A stretch of 64,000 bases of DNA from Chrysopilus asiliformis (Eukaryota > Arthropoda > Insecta > Diptera > Rhagionidae). The stretch covers positions 30,779,943 to 30,843,942 of the forward strand of contig OZ035962.1 of NCBI GenBank assembly GCA_964034945.1, in the 5' to 3' direction. Position numbers and translations under genes: made by a program. Shown one piece after another: positions 30,926 through 43,408 of this stretch. The stretch's first letter is position 1. The number at the start of each line of letters is the position of its first letter. Under the pieces are notes generated by a model that had not been told where the DNA came from, searched no databases, and saw only the letters and a program-made list of their open reading frames with translations.

Positions 30926-31565
30926 CCAAAAACCGATGAAAACGAAAGAAAAAATATCAGTTGTGATCAACACAAAACTTTCCTCTGCAATTGTGAAAAA
31001 TATGTGAAAATAATTTTTTTTTTTAAATATCTCATGAACCTTTGAAGATACGTAAAATCTGTTAAAGGAAAAAAGGCCTTAGAATTTTGTTATATCTATT
31101 TTTTTCAAAAAGCCCATAATTTTCGAAAAAAAATTCTCGAGAAAGATACGTAAATCCCATTAAAGGGAAAAATGCAGGAAATTTTATGTTATTCGAGTTT
31201 GATTATATTCATTTTTTCTCAAAAGCACATACTTTCCGAGGCATTTAAAAAAAGGTTTCGAAAATTTTTCAAAAAACCGTATTTTTTTCAAAACTTTTCC
31301 AAGAGTTGATAGAAAACTACGATTTCCGTAAAACTCATTCACAAAAAATTTCAAGTCGCTAGCTCAACGCATTCTTATTTAAGATACGTAAAACAGACAG
31401 CCCGACAGACCGACAGACCGCAAGACAGATGCACGGACATCCTGATAATTTTGCCTGAAACGCATTTCGTACTGATCAGAAAGTTTATATCTGCCCCCGT
31501 TCTCGAGCCGAGCCGGTCTCCATCATGAATACAATACTTTCCCTATATAGCAGAGGAAAGTAAAA
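30926..31565 (+). repeat. Dispersed repeat R1, copy B
   Basis: Starts near AAAATATCAGTTGTGATCAA (30954) and ends CATGAATACAATACTTT..GAGGAAAGTAAAA (31525-31563). Between them are several AAAA/TTTT-rich blocks with repeated AAGATACGTAAA phrases, AATTTCAAGTCGCTAGCTCAA at 31350, GACAGACCGACAGACCG at 31400 and CTGATCAGAAAGT at 31472. It matches copies at 19810-20311 (inverted) and 41670-42592. Confidence 0.75.
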
Positions 31566-34500
31566 CTTGATGTCGCATTAATTTTTCGCATCATCAAAGT
31601 CAGTCTCTCCAATTGTGCATAAATCTAAAATATGCAAGAATTAACATAACAGATTTTTATTTATTTATATTAAAAAACATTAATCTCTCGAAGGCAGGTG
31701 AAGAAACATAATATAATTTAATCTCATATTTATTTATTTCACATTTTCTGCAGGTTAGCAACTATTAATTTGTGACAGATTAAATAAAATTAAAATTTTC
31801 GTTCGAATTAATTGTATGTTTTACACCACAGTAATTTAAACAATTATTTTAAAGAATTCTAGGATTTTGTGTCAAAACTCTATATTTTTAATATAAAATT
31901 TTAGAAGCCTGAATATTTTGCATCCGATATGAACCTTATAAAAAATTGTTTTAAAACTTTTTTTTTTCATTTTTTAAATTAGAGATTTTCGATTTTTTTG
32001 TATTTGAAAAAAATTTTTTTTTGCAGGATGACCATAAACAATACTTCGATTTTTGGAATCTAATGTTTGAAACATGTTACTATCACAGAATTGTCACTAG
32101 ATTATGGAAGGCGTCCACGTCTTTGACATATAACAAACTGTATAACTACTTTGCCCTTTTTTCATTAAACAAAGGGATCACATATCATTGCTGTTTCACC
32201 GCAAAAGTTATTTAAATCCGTGATTTTTGTAATCTTATTATCTGTAATTACAAGTTCTGATACTATTCACAAAATCTCAAATTACTCGTTTTGAAATCTT
32301 TGAAAAATGATCGATATTAGTAATTCAATCGCTGCTACAACATTCACTGGTGTAATATGTGGATCTTTCAACGTATGGCTTTAATTTCGAGTTGGGCAAT
32401 ACGTTTAGCATCAACCGCCAAAATTGCATCATTTGAACGATCAGTTCAAAACACCAATATTTCATGTGCACGACAATTCACTTAACGATCAACAAAACAA
32501 AACAATATTAGTTTGCAGTAAAATATTTAAACATTCATGGCATTCGAACTGACATCGTCCCAATATATCACACTATAGCACAAAATTCATAAAAAATCAC
32601 TGCAATTTCAAAAATGGTCTTTCTATTTTCTATGTTGGTATTCGGCTATTCGATTCATTTCAATTTAACTCTATTTTACCTGCAATTTCAATGCAGGTAA
32701 TGTTTCAACTTTTGAAGAAAAAGATTCAAGTAAATTGTAGTGCTCGATAGGAAGGAACTGAACGATATGCTTGCGAGTGTGAATGCATGGTCCTCTGCAA
32801 CTCCAACTATAGTTAGTAGACGATATTGATGTCTTGTCTCACCTTGCGCAAACGATGATCAAATGTATTTTTATTTTTTTTTCTTGAAACTGAGGAAAAA
32901 AATCTTTTCGTATAATTTGATGGCACACAATCAACATCAAGAGATTCGACAACATTGGAAATTACTTCTTTTTCGAATTCATTTCATCTGCCTAATGCCC
33001 ATCCAACCCAGTAACAATTCGAAAAAACCCATCGAAAAAAAATCAAAAATTTAAAAAAAATACTGAAAACCAAAAAAAAAAGTTATGCAAATACTTGAAA
33101 AAAAAACCAAAGGCAATAATACAACAACAACATAGATGATTTTTTTAATATACGTAGTCGATTCTTCTACTGCTGTTACTTTGTTTTCAACATCGGAGGA
33201 ATATACCGGCGAAAGTTTTTTTTTAAATAGTCGAGATATCTGTAATGAAGCATCTTTTTTTTAAAACGACTCTTTTATGTAATTTTTTAGTGTTAAATTA
33301 TTATTAAATAGATGTGGCTTTTAGCAACGCGGCGGCATCGTTGGTTTAACACGCTTTTCGATCGGGGAACTATTCAAACAGAATGTCAACAACACAGAAT
33401 GTCGGATGTGGCTATACACGGAACCAAAAATTAAATTGGTGTCTCGTTCATGGCACAATATGTATATTAGTATGGTATAGCGCAGACAGGGATGATGATG
33501 GCTAATGATTCAAGGTAATCTTTTTCAGATTATATGCCGACTAATAACTGACACTTATGCCAATGCCCGACCACAATGAAAGAAAAAATCTGATAACAAT
33601 GGAAAAATTTCCAAAATTAAAATTCGATTAATTCATGAAAATGACAATATCAATAATAATAGCTTAGATTATTATCACCAAATTAATCTTTTCTTTCATA
33701 CAAGCGACTTGACAAGTTTAGCACAAAAAAAAACATCTCGTACGTGTTTTTTTGACGGAGAAATTTATGCGGTCACCAAATAGTTTTTGTTTTTATCATT
33801 TCATAATAATATCATTATGAAATTTGTGGTAATTTGAGAGGTGTGTCCGTGATGTTTTTTTTATATATTTGTTTTTCAAATGCGCATGTGTAATCACAAA
33901 ATATTTTAGCCAAAAAAATCGGGGAAACTGAAAAAAATTACAAAAATTATACACTTGTGCACTGAAGGAATTTTGCTCATATGGCAACAAATCTTCCACG
34001 TGAATTTATTTATAACTTCAAGAATTTACAATAGCGAAACTGGTTTTTGCAAAACAATTTTTTTTAAATAAAAAATATAGTGAAGGCCTTAAACGGACAG
34101 AAATCTTGGTGTCTGTTTATCGAAGTTTGCACTGTACATTTTAAAAAAAGGATATAAATGCCAGCATATAAATGTGATTACTTTATATGAAAAATTCAAA
34201 TGGAAATTTGAATATGACTCCAACTTGGAAAACTCGAAGGGATTTTATTTTTTCCTGTACTTCTCCGCGAATTATCAAAGAATAAAGCCAAAATTTACAA
34301 TTATTCTTTTGATTATGTATATAAAAAAAATCCAGTTCAAGCGTCCGTAGACAAAAATTTTGGAATTTTAAGTTGCAGAACAAAATTTGCGGAATGGCGC
34401 GGGACAGTTTCGAATTTAGGTATGCTGTTCCGGTGCGATGCGTCCTGGAAACTAAACTTTTGTCCCGAAAACTAAAACAAATAAACACACATATATAATC

Positions 34501-35149
34501 TCGCAGTTAAAAACGCCTTCTGACTGCCTTCTCGTCTAAAAAAATACTTAAGAAAATCGTTTAAAATTTTTGGACTTCCCTGGCCCGAATTTGTCGTCAG
34601 ATTATCATTAACAAGTCTAATACTACTTCTTTATCTGCTAATCTGGCTTGACTATAACCATCACAAGTAACACATCTCCACACTGGGTCCCGGATAGATA
34701 CCGAATTTACATCTTCTTTTGTTGACTCAACGATTATTAATTATCGATTTTGGTTTTTATTGTTCCTATAATAAAAGGTACGATATTTCCATTTTACTGC
34801 TGTGCTAAAAGAATTTGACGACCACATTGCTCCCGTTCGCCTGCTCAAAGATTACACTGTATCGCCGGATATCTTCAGCAGTTCCATTTATCTCCATAGA
34901 GCTTTAACGACAATAGGATGACCTCACTTTACCTTTCAAAATAAGCTAATGTCGTCGGAAGCCACGTCAAACGAAGCGACCTTTCTTATTGTGAAATTTT
35001 AAATGCGTGCGCATCATGATTGCCCTCACGAAAAATACCTAACAGATTCCGTGAAGTACAATAAATCAACTAATAATAAAAATTTGAAATGCTATTAGCT
35101 ATCACATATATGAATATGTGCATGAGATGGCATAACGCAATGCAGCATA
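31566..35149. other. AT-rich intergenic DNA
   Basis: About 3.6 kb with many T and A runs. No coding exon, RNA gene or recognisable element was found. Confidence 0.4.
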
Positions 35150-36115
35150 GGGTAAAGTCGGGTGAAATGGAACACCTTTTTTATTTTTGAAATATCTCGG
35201 GAAATAAAAGAGCTTTTTAAACGAAACAAAAATAAAATCATTCTTTATTACAAACGTAAAAATAAAATCAGAACTCTGGCATAAAAAAAAGGGTAATTCA
35301 ATATTTTTTTTTAATTTTAAAAAAAAGATCAAAAGTTCCATTTGTCCTCCATGGTCGGGTGAAATGGAACTTACCATAAGGTGAAATGTAACACTACTTT
35401 TTATTCAAATTTTTATTGCCGCATTTATTGCAAGTCATTGCAAATGACGCGCAGGACTCGTGCGACCACAAATTACAGATGACACATTGAAGGCAGTCGT
35501 CTTTTTTTGCGTTTTCATGTACTGCTCCCCACATCCTACATAATTATTTTTCCGAAATCTTCAGGTCCATCAGACTCGCTCATATAAATTATTTCGTCCC
35601 TTTCTTCTTCCGAGTCTTCATATTTTTGGGAAGCTGTCTTCCGCGGTTAAGATTTTTTAAATTTTTTTTTTTTTTGTTTTATAGACTCCAATATTTATAT
35701 GTTCCAATACACCTCCGTTTGGCTGTTCCATCTCACCCTTTTGGTTGCATTTGACACTACTGTAAATCAGAAACTAACATGTCTCGACTTGCTGCTTTTA
35801 TCAATAAATTTACGTAGTGTGAATCTAACTGTGCATTTTGATGTACCCACACAATCACTCCGCCAAATACTTACCAAAAAAATTAAATCTAAAAAATCCA
35901 CAAAAAAAGTTTTACGACAAAAACGATATTTTTTTTTGGTTTTTTGCTTATAAAAAATAAACAAACGTATGCAGCGTGACGATACCTTAACGCGTCGAGG
36001 TTTTCTGATATACCAAACAAACTGTTGCCGACAGCAATAGCAATTATGTTTGACAAGTGCGAAATAGTGGGGGTGTTCCATTTCACCCTCTGTTCCATTT
36101 CACCCGACTTTACCC
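35150..36115. mobile_element. TA-flanked DNA transposon, 966 bp, non-autonomous
   Basis: Inverted termini of 25 bases begin GGGTAAAGTCGGGTGAAATG and are flanked by TA at 35148-35149 and 36116-36117. Subterminal copies of the GGTGAAATGGAAC phrase occur on both sides (35351-35370, 35377-35395, 36068-36087). Internal reading frames are short and lysine/phenylalanine-rich, with no transposase motif. Terminus style and size match the element at 46091. Confidence 0.75.
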
Positions 36116-36117
36116 TA

Positions 36118-39100
36118 TTTAATTTATAAGATTTTGGGGCTAGTTTCGGAATATGTATATCGAGCGAAACTGAAATCAGGCCATATACCTTTAGGTACAA
36201 AAAATTTTCCCATGCAAAAACTCTCTGGAGACTTAACTACCCACTAATAAAAACTCTAGAGGAAAAAATGATTTTTTTTAAATTAGTGCATTTTATGGCA
36301 CATGTTTTTTATAAGTTTGGACATCCATATCACTTTTACTTTCTTCGTTTTCATTCCAAATTTAAATAATTTTGTATAATGTGTGTGAAAAAATTTCAAA
36401 CAAATATGATCGGAATCGAAATACGATTTTTATGTAATATCGATGTAGTTTTAGCACTCAAAATAGTTTTATGATATCAATTTTGTTAATGGTTTTTACA
36501 AATTGGCTTGATTACAATAACAAGTATTTTTACATGTTTTCTTCTTCTTTGGCTTGCAATGATTGAAATTTGATAAGTTTATTGCATTTGTATTTTGCTG
36601 TGAATTATAAATCCATCATGTAAATTAATTTAGTCGAAACAGTTGCATGTTTTTTTTTTAAAAGATCTTTAAAGATAATTTTACACTTTAATATTAGGAT
36701 TAATTGAAACCAAAGATTGCGTGTGATTAAATCTGAGTTCTTTAATTCACTTTCCCTCTAAAAAGTTTTTATTTTCAGGAAAATCAAAAAAAAAAAAACA
36801 AATACATGCCTTGAGAAAATCTTGGCTTTTTCGATTTTAGTTCAGATTGGTTGAAATAGTTCGCCTAAATAGGACGGATGAAAAATTGCTCGTGTTCACA
36901 TTTAACCCAGTAGACTATTTAAGCCAGTAGCTGTGAACAATCAGACTGGCATGAAACATTTGGAAAACGGAACATTTCGAAAGGATCACAAGTAATATCT
37001 CGAGGCGTGTTGCGTCGAATACGGCCGAAACAATAATCACAGTGGAACCATAGATATACTAGATCGCTCAATTTGCTGTCTCAAATGGTCCCATTTCAAT
37101 ACAGTTCAGTGAATCAAAACGAGTCAAGTAAGAGCAAGTTAACCGTATGAAAATAAATATAGTCCTCTCGTTTAAACCGTGAGCTGTCAAAGGAAAATAG
37201 ACTTTCGGAATGGTGTTGGCGCCTAAAGTTATTTGTTTGCGCCTAAAGTTAGTCTCAAACTTATGAAATTTGAATTTCGCGGTAACCTAAATTTGAATTT
37301 CGCGACCTTAAACAGTTCAATGGATGCGTTTAAGTACGATAAAGAGGGAAATACTTTTGGGACCGGTTTTTCAGCAGAGCTTTGTATAGTGACAGTTGTT
37401 CTATGTTACATAGTTCTGTGAGTGGAACACATTCAGTGTGGCAGCCAACCAATCAGAGCACGACAAGCGGAAGTCTGAAAATGGAGATTTTAGTTTTGAG
37501 GAGGATTTTCCTATCAGCAGTCCCACTTCCTCACCTTCCCATTATGTTGCCAGTTTCTGTCCTAATTAGGCGGACGATTTCAACCAATGTGAACATGCTC
37601 AATCAGCTTAAAACTGTTTTTTATTTAAATTGTTGTCTAAAGAAAAGTCAATCCAAAAGTTATCACAAATCAGGATTTTCCGAAAGTTTGCAAATTAATA
37701 TTTTCGACCTGTAGTAAAACTGTGTCATAATTTTTTTGAAACATTCATTACTCTTCTCATTCATTAATCCTCTCTGCGGAAAAATAGTAATACAAGATTC
37801 AGTGACTTTTAATTGTGTTGAAAATATAAAACTGATTTGTTGAAAAAATTAAACAAAAAACTGAAGCTGTTATTTATTTGGTTTAATTTTACCCAGGTCA
37901 GTAAAATTAAGTTGATTGCCTTATCAAGTTTATCGCCTTTTAATATAAACATTTTTTTTCTTCAGCTCCATTAAAAAATAAAAAATATTATATATTTTTT
38001 TAATTTTTTAACGGAAATGGCATTCAACATTCACTCTAACATCGATTTTGATCTATCAAAACTTTCAAAATACCCGCCCGACTATAATTTTTTCTGCATA
38101 TGGTTTGCTATCAGAAAACTCCGAATTGAAATAATAAATAACTAAATTAATCCAATGTAACATGAATAAATCAAATCGTCAAACTTTGATACTAACACCT
38201 TGAAACCATTAATTTTTTTTGCCGACAGATATTTATTATCGATTGAAGTATCAATGCAGAAGTAAAAAATATCTTAAAATACGGGTAAAATTTGATGTCA
38301 GATGTCGGAAGTTTTTGAGGAAACCCTATGATATCCCAAATATTGAAATGCTTCCATTTTAGCAATATAAGGCATATCGATATAATAATAGCGTATCTTC
38401 TAAAATCAAAAAATTATAGCCATTTTTCAACAAACAAAAAAAAAGTTGACAAAAACCCAGAAATATTTGTGGGATGGAACCTCATATCATTTCGTTTTGA
38501 ATTGATTTTCACAAATGGCGAGGCCAAGATCTTTTTAGTGGTAGACAAGACATTTGCAGCTCCTACATTCATCACATAGTGGACGTTGTTTCCAGGTAAA
38601 TACGTAAGACTCGGCATACCTCCAAGGTAAACATTTAATTCACATTGGTTTCAACAATTAACGCCTCACTAAAATCACTAATAGCCCTGTCCAATGCGCA
38701 AACTCAGTTTATTAAGATCAAGCACCGCAAAATGTGGACAATGAAAGTTTATCCATCTATTCATCTATTTAAGCCGCATCCCCAAATCCCACTGTCCCGG
38801 ATTTATCTTGAGGACCAGAAAAGCACTTGATAAGTCAAGAAAGCCCATTAGTTATTTAGACAGTTGGCGAAAACTTGGCTATATTAAACAATCCCAATAA
38901 TGGTGATGAGAAGACTAAGAAAAATGAACAGACCTTAAGCTGAGCCCATAGAAATACGTACACAAAACTAATTGGCTGAACTCATTTAAATTAATGTGTT
39001 ACACCATCTAACACCGTATAACATCATCCATGCACCCATCCAATCCGACTATCCATCGCATAGCTTCCGTTTCCTTGAACAAATCGACTGCGAGCCCATC

Positions 39101-41255
39101 CATCTACCTACCCTCAACAATTCAACCGCGCGACATCGTATGGAAAATGTGAATCTACCTTTATTTTTTTACCAGCTTCTCGGCGTCTTTTTGTTGGTCT
39201 CCGAAAACATCAACCTAACACGTCAAAATCTGACAAAAAGCACGTTCAAGTGCGATGTTGTTTCACGGTATTTTAGATTGAATAGGTAACTAACATTATG
39301 ATGACGACGGTGATCTTTGAGCATGAATGTGTAGGGAGTGAGCTGTGAAAAGCAAATCAACCGGACCAAAGATTCCTCTGTCATCATGACGAAAATACCA
39401 TCAGCGGAGACTAGACCCAATAAGTCAACCGTTGAGTTCGCAATATAAACAGCTAAGATGTTGGTTGGAAAGCGAAAGTACCCATCCATCCGCATTATTC
39501 ATACGGATAGCATATCCGTCTGCAAAATCACCACCAGCCGAGAAGTCTATCTCATCACAGTTTTTGTAGTCCATCTAACATCACTCCGAATAAACTGTTG
39601 TGGGATGATCTCAAGTTTAGGACGGACACATTTTTGACCTGAGTATTTGCGAGTATTTTGTTAATCAATGCCCTCAGGACATTGCGGTTAATTAGACGTG
39701 CGCCAGCGATCTTTGATTTTTTACACACGAATAGTATTTCATAGTAAAGATTGACTTTGGCCGAATTTTAATCCATGACCATCATTATCCTTGGTCGAAG
39801 TCTCGTCTTTATTCGCATTGATCATCTTTTTCATTTGAATAGTGAAAAATTCAAAGAAAACATCGTTTATGATAGATCAAAGATATGATCATATGTAAAT
39901 ATGTCAAAATTGCAAATCACACGTACGATCAATGTACGGATTTTTGACTTGTGAAAGCTTAATAACAGCAGGATAAGTAATTAAACGTTATGTGATGATA
40001 TTTTTGCCCAATCCGATCGTGTGAAAGTAGGAGGTTTTCGGGGATCTAGTAGTTTGTCTAGCAATTACACTTCCATAACAAAAGTATTTTTTAATTATTT
40101 GGCATCTTATCAACACTATAATAATGTGAGGAATTTCTTCTTTCAACAACTTTTTTGTTATCTGTTGGGGATAATAAAATCATTTGAATTTGATATTTTA
40201 TTTTTTATATCTCCAATATCCCACCACTTCAAAAACTTTGTTCTTCATTTGGTTTATTTTTGATTTTTTACGAAAAACATGTCTATGAAAAATTTAAAAT
40301 ATCTAGCTCATTTCCTTTGAGAGTTTTTGGGTCTCATATAGGCTATAAAAATAATGACCAAAGTAAAAGTTTTCAAATTCATAAAAAAGTGTACTAGAAT
40401 CCACTTGTTATAACAATATAGTTAAAATTTTACCTACAGCACTATTGCATTAATTAATACAATTTTCTATTATTTTAAATCTCAGCGAATCTCGACTCTA
40501 ATGGACTCTTTTCATTTTCATTTTTGCTGAATAATAATAGTCGAAAACAGTAAGCACTCCAATTGTGTGTATGTGGAAGACACGATGAGTGCACTTGAAA
40601 ACATATTCGACCCAAAAATAAGCAAACTCTTGCTCCAAATGACCAAAGAGTGTTGAAATTTCATTTGCAAAGTGATCTCTTGTGGTTAACTTCATATCAC
40701 TTGGTCCATTTTACTTTTAGGTTTTTCAAAATACACGAAACAAATTGGTTTTTAATTTCGCGCTGGGTGATACAATGTAAAACTATTTTCGAAATTGATT
40801 CGACTACTTTTAGATGACTAAATAGACAACTAATCAATAGATCACTCGCATCGCCAACTGATCATTATCGGATCTTCATTAGTTGTACAAAAACATAAGT
40901 TTTCGATCAAATTGAATTTATACCCAAGGCTAATACTTTGTCAGTTTTATCGGTAATTTTTGGGAACAGCTTTATATACAAGAACCCCCGAAGTGTGATT
41001 TGATATATGTTGAAACTAGATGAATCGACCTTAACCACATGTAGATCGGATCTGATAAAGTGGCATCGAACACGCGTAGTGCAAATAGTTTTGCCAATTT
41101 ATCAAAAAAAAATCGGTTTAGATTTGTTGTTTATCATTACTTTTTTTGATGTTCGACAAAATAATAAATTTGTGCGAACCTTGCGAACCTTGCACTTTAA
41201 CATCACTTTATTTCTACAAGACGAAATACAGATTGTTTTGCAGAAATATTCAACT
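36118..41255. other. Intergenic DNA without a clear gene
   Basis: About 5.1 kb. The part 38600-39600 is less AT-rich and shows CATCCAT-type short repeats, but no reading frame or splice pattern that I can support. Nothing else was recognised. Confidence 0.4.
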
Positions 41256-41259
41256 TTAA

Positions 41260-41439
41260 CACATTAACTGCTATGGCTATCATTTTTGACAGCCAGTGAA
41301 AGATGACACAAGTTTCATGAGGGGCCCCGGCTATTATTTTCGATAGCCAGGTCTACATTGTACATGCTACATACGTGCATACATACGTGCATACATGTAT
41401 TGGCATTTCCTTTAAATATTCAGTTCGGCAGTCAACATG
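41260..41439. mobile_element. piggyBac-like MITE, 180 bp, TTAA-flanked
   Basis: TTAA at 41256-41259 and 41440-41443. The inverted ends are CACATTAACTGC and GCAGTCAACATG. The centre contains a partial duplication of CATACGTG. No coding capacity. Confidence 0.6.
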
Positions 41440-41560
41440 TTAAAAACCCGAAATCGGGAATTTAAGAAAAGATGTTAACCGTGTTTGTAAATATTTAAGA
41501 CGCACTTTTTTCACCTTTGTTTATTTTTTCTTTCTTGTTCCAGGTAAATAACTGCATTAA

Positions 41561-42694
41561 CCCTAATCCTCCTAGGATGAGTCTTTGGGACTCATTTCAA
41601 CTTTGCTTTGGATGCCACCAAATGGAAATCAAGTCCGTTTACATCTGAACGAACGTGCTCACATAACATTATGTGAAAAAAATATCAGTTGTGGTCAACA
41701 CAAAACTTTCTTCTACAAAATCTACGACCCTGCGCAATTTACGCTAGAGCCCTGTCGCGTTGTCAACCTAAGACGACCTCCCAATAAATTCTTGGTTTAT
41801 TCAAAAATATCAAAAACGTACAAAATTTGAGATAACTTGAGAACTGTAAAAGATATCAATTTACGGTAAATGGCAAAAATGTAGAAAATGTTAACATGTT
41901 TAATTATTCTTTTAACTGATTTGTCGAAAAACCGTTAGTTTGCAAGTAAGTTGCAAAAATATGATTTTTTACATATTAATGAAAATATCTCAATAACGGT
42001 AAAAGATAACGGATAACGGTAAGAAACAACATTGTGCAGAATGCCATTCCCATTAATTCACTTCATACATTCAGTCAGCAAAAACCCGTTAGTTTTCGAG
42101 ATAATCGCAAAAAACTGTTTTTTTGGAAATAACGGTTTATCTCGATAACAGGTTGAGATATCGAGTTATAGCTAAAGACAAAAGTGTGGAAAATTTTATT
42201 TTCTCCAAGTTTTGTCATACTTAAGGCCACTAAAAAACGCGTAGTTTGGGAGTAAATCGAGAAAAACGAAATTGCGATTTTTGAAAAACCGCCATTTTGG
42301 ATACTTCCGGTTAACGGATTTCCACCAAAAGTTGATAGGATCGTCCCATTTCAGGACCCAACATGCCTATAAAATTTCATGGCGCTAGCTCTATTAGTTT
42401 TTGAGAAATCTTGTACACAGACTGACAGACTGACAGACAGACTGACAGACTAACAGACAGAAAGACATTTTTTAAATATGACTCCAATCGACTCAGGAGT
42501 GATCGGGAAATGTTTTTTAGGCAAAATTAAAAGGTCGAAATTTTTCATGAATACAATACTTTATTATACTCCGTAGAAGAAAGTAAAAATATTCTAATAC
42601 TGTTAAATTTAGTGTTTTATATATAACTTTCATATGAGTGCGCGGGACTCATCCTAGGTGTTTTTGTTTGTAAATTAACCCAGGATGATTAGGG
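41561..42694. mobile_element. piggyBac-like element, 1134 bp, TTAA-flanked, carrying an R1 repeat
   Basis: TTAA at 41557-41560 and 42695-42698. The ends CCCTAATCCTCC and GGATGATTAGGG are inverted, and a second inverted block, CCTAGGATGAGTC, lies just inside each end, which is a terminal-plus-subterminal layout known for piggyBac elements. Almost the whole interior is an R1 repeat. No transposase is present. Confidence 0.7.
41670..42592 (+). repeat. Dispersed repeat R1, copy C, nested in a TTAA element
   Basis: Begins near AAAATATCAGTTGTGGTCAA and ends CATGAATACAATACTTTATT..GAAGAAAGTAAAA. It contains repeated phrases of the type GAAAATATCTCAATAACGG and GTTAGTTTTCGAGATAA, then ATTTCATGGCGCTAGCTC, a run of GACAGACTGACAGACAG (42420-42465) and ATGAATACAATACT. 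It is the longest of the three R1 copies. Confidence 0.7.
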
Positions 42695-42698
42695 TTAA

Positions 42699-43018
42699 AA
42701 AAGCGTTTCAAAGATTGGAAAAAAATCCTATTGTGAAACTCTTATCAAAAATAGTTAAAAGATTTTTTGGAATTTTCTAACTGTATTTTAAGTGAAGTAA
42801 AAACTGTTTAAATACGAATAGAGATTATACTTTGTAATTGATATTCACCGAGTTCACATTTTACGCAAAACGGGAAAACCTAAAAATAAGTAAAATCTTT
42901 GCAAAATCTAAACGAAAAGAAAACAGTTTTATGGTCAAAATTGTTTAGGCGGAGAAAACTTCAAATTGATCTTATCAAAGGCAGGTATTTTAGGCAACAT
43001 TCGTTAAACATACACGTA
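42699..43018. other. AT-rich spacer between two mobile elements
   Basis: Nothing recognisable. Confidence 0.4.
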
Positions 43019-43021
43019 TTA

Positions 43022-43405
43022 TGCTACATTTACACGAATGACAAATTTGTCATTTTTTTCTTGTCATTATGTTAATTCCCGTGTAAATGGCACAATTTTT
43101 GTAATTTTTTCTGTCAGAAAATGTCAATCTCTCATAAAAGAATGAACTTGTCCATTCTTTTATGCCAGATTGTCATTCGTACAAACGCAATATTAGTTAT
43201 GACAAAAGTTGAATACTAAAGTTGTCATAACTAATATTGCGTTTGCACGAATGACAATCTGGCATAAAAGAATGGACAAGTTCATTCTTTTATGAGAGAT
43301 TGACATTTTCTGACAGAAAAAATTACAAAAATTATGTCATTTACACGGGAATTAACATAATGACAAGAAAAAAATGACAAATTTGTCATTCGTGTAAATG
43401 TAGCA
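43022..43405. mobile_element. 384-bp near-perfect hairpin element with TTA target duplication
   Basis: The arms of about 184 bases begin TGCTACATTTACACGAATGA and end with its inverse; they differ at only a few positions and enclose a loop of about 16 bases near 43205-43222. TTA at 43019-43021 and 43406-43408 flanks it. TTA duplications are typical of Tourist-type (PIF/Harbinger) MITEs. No ORF. Confidence 0.8.
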
Positions 43406-43408
43406 TTA

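Noticed and set aside
32021..32215. ORF directly after a TTTTTTTGCAG acceptor-like site
   Set aside because: No donor, no partner exon and no recognisable protein; T-rich DNA makes such acceptors common here.
38328..39495. Several ORFs of 60-97 codons in a less AT-rich region
   Set aside because: No recognisable retroelement or protein motif in any frame and no consistent frame between them.
42420..42465. Regular GACAGACT repeats resembling a short repeat array
   Set aside because: There are no unique spacers and the units are 4-8 bases; this is a simple repeat in an R1 element and not a CRISPR array.
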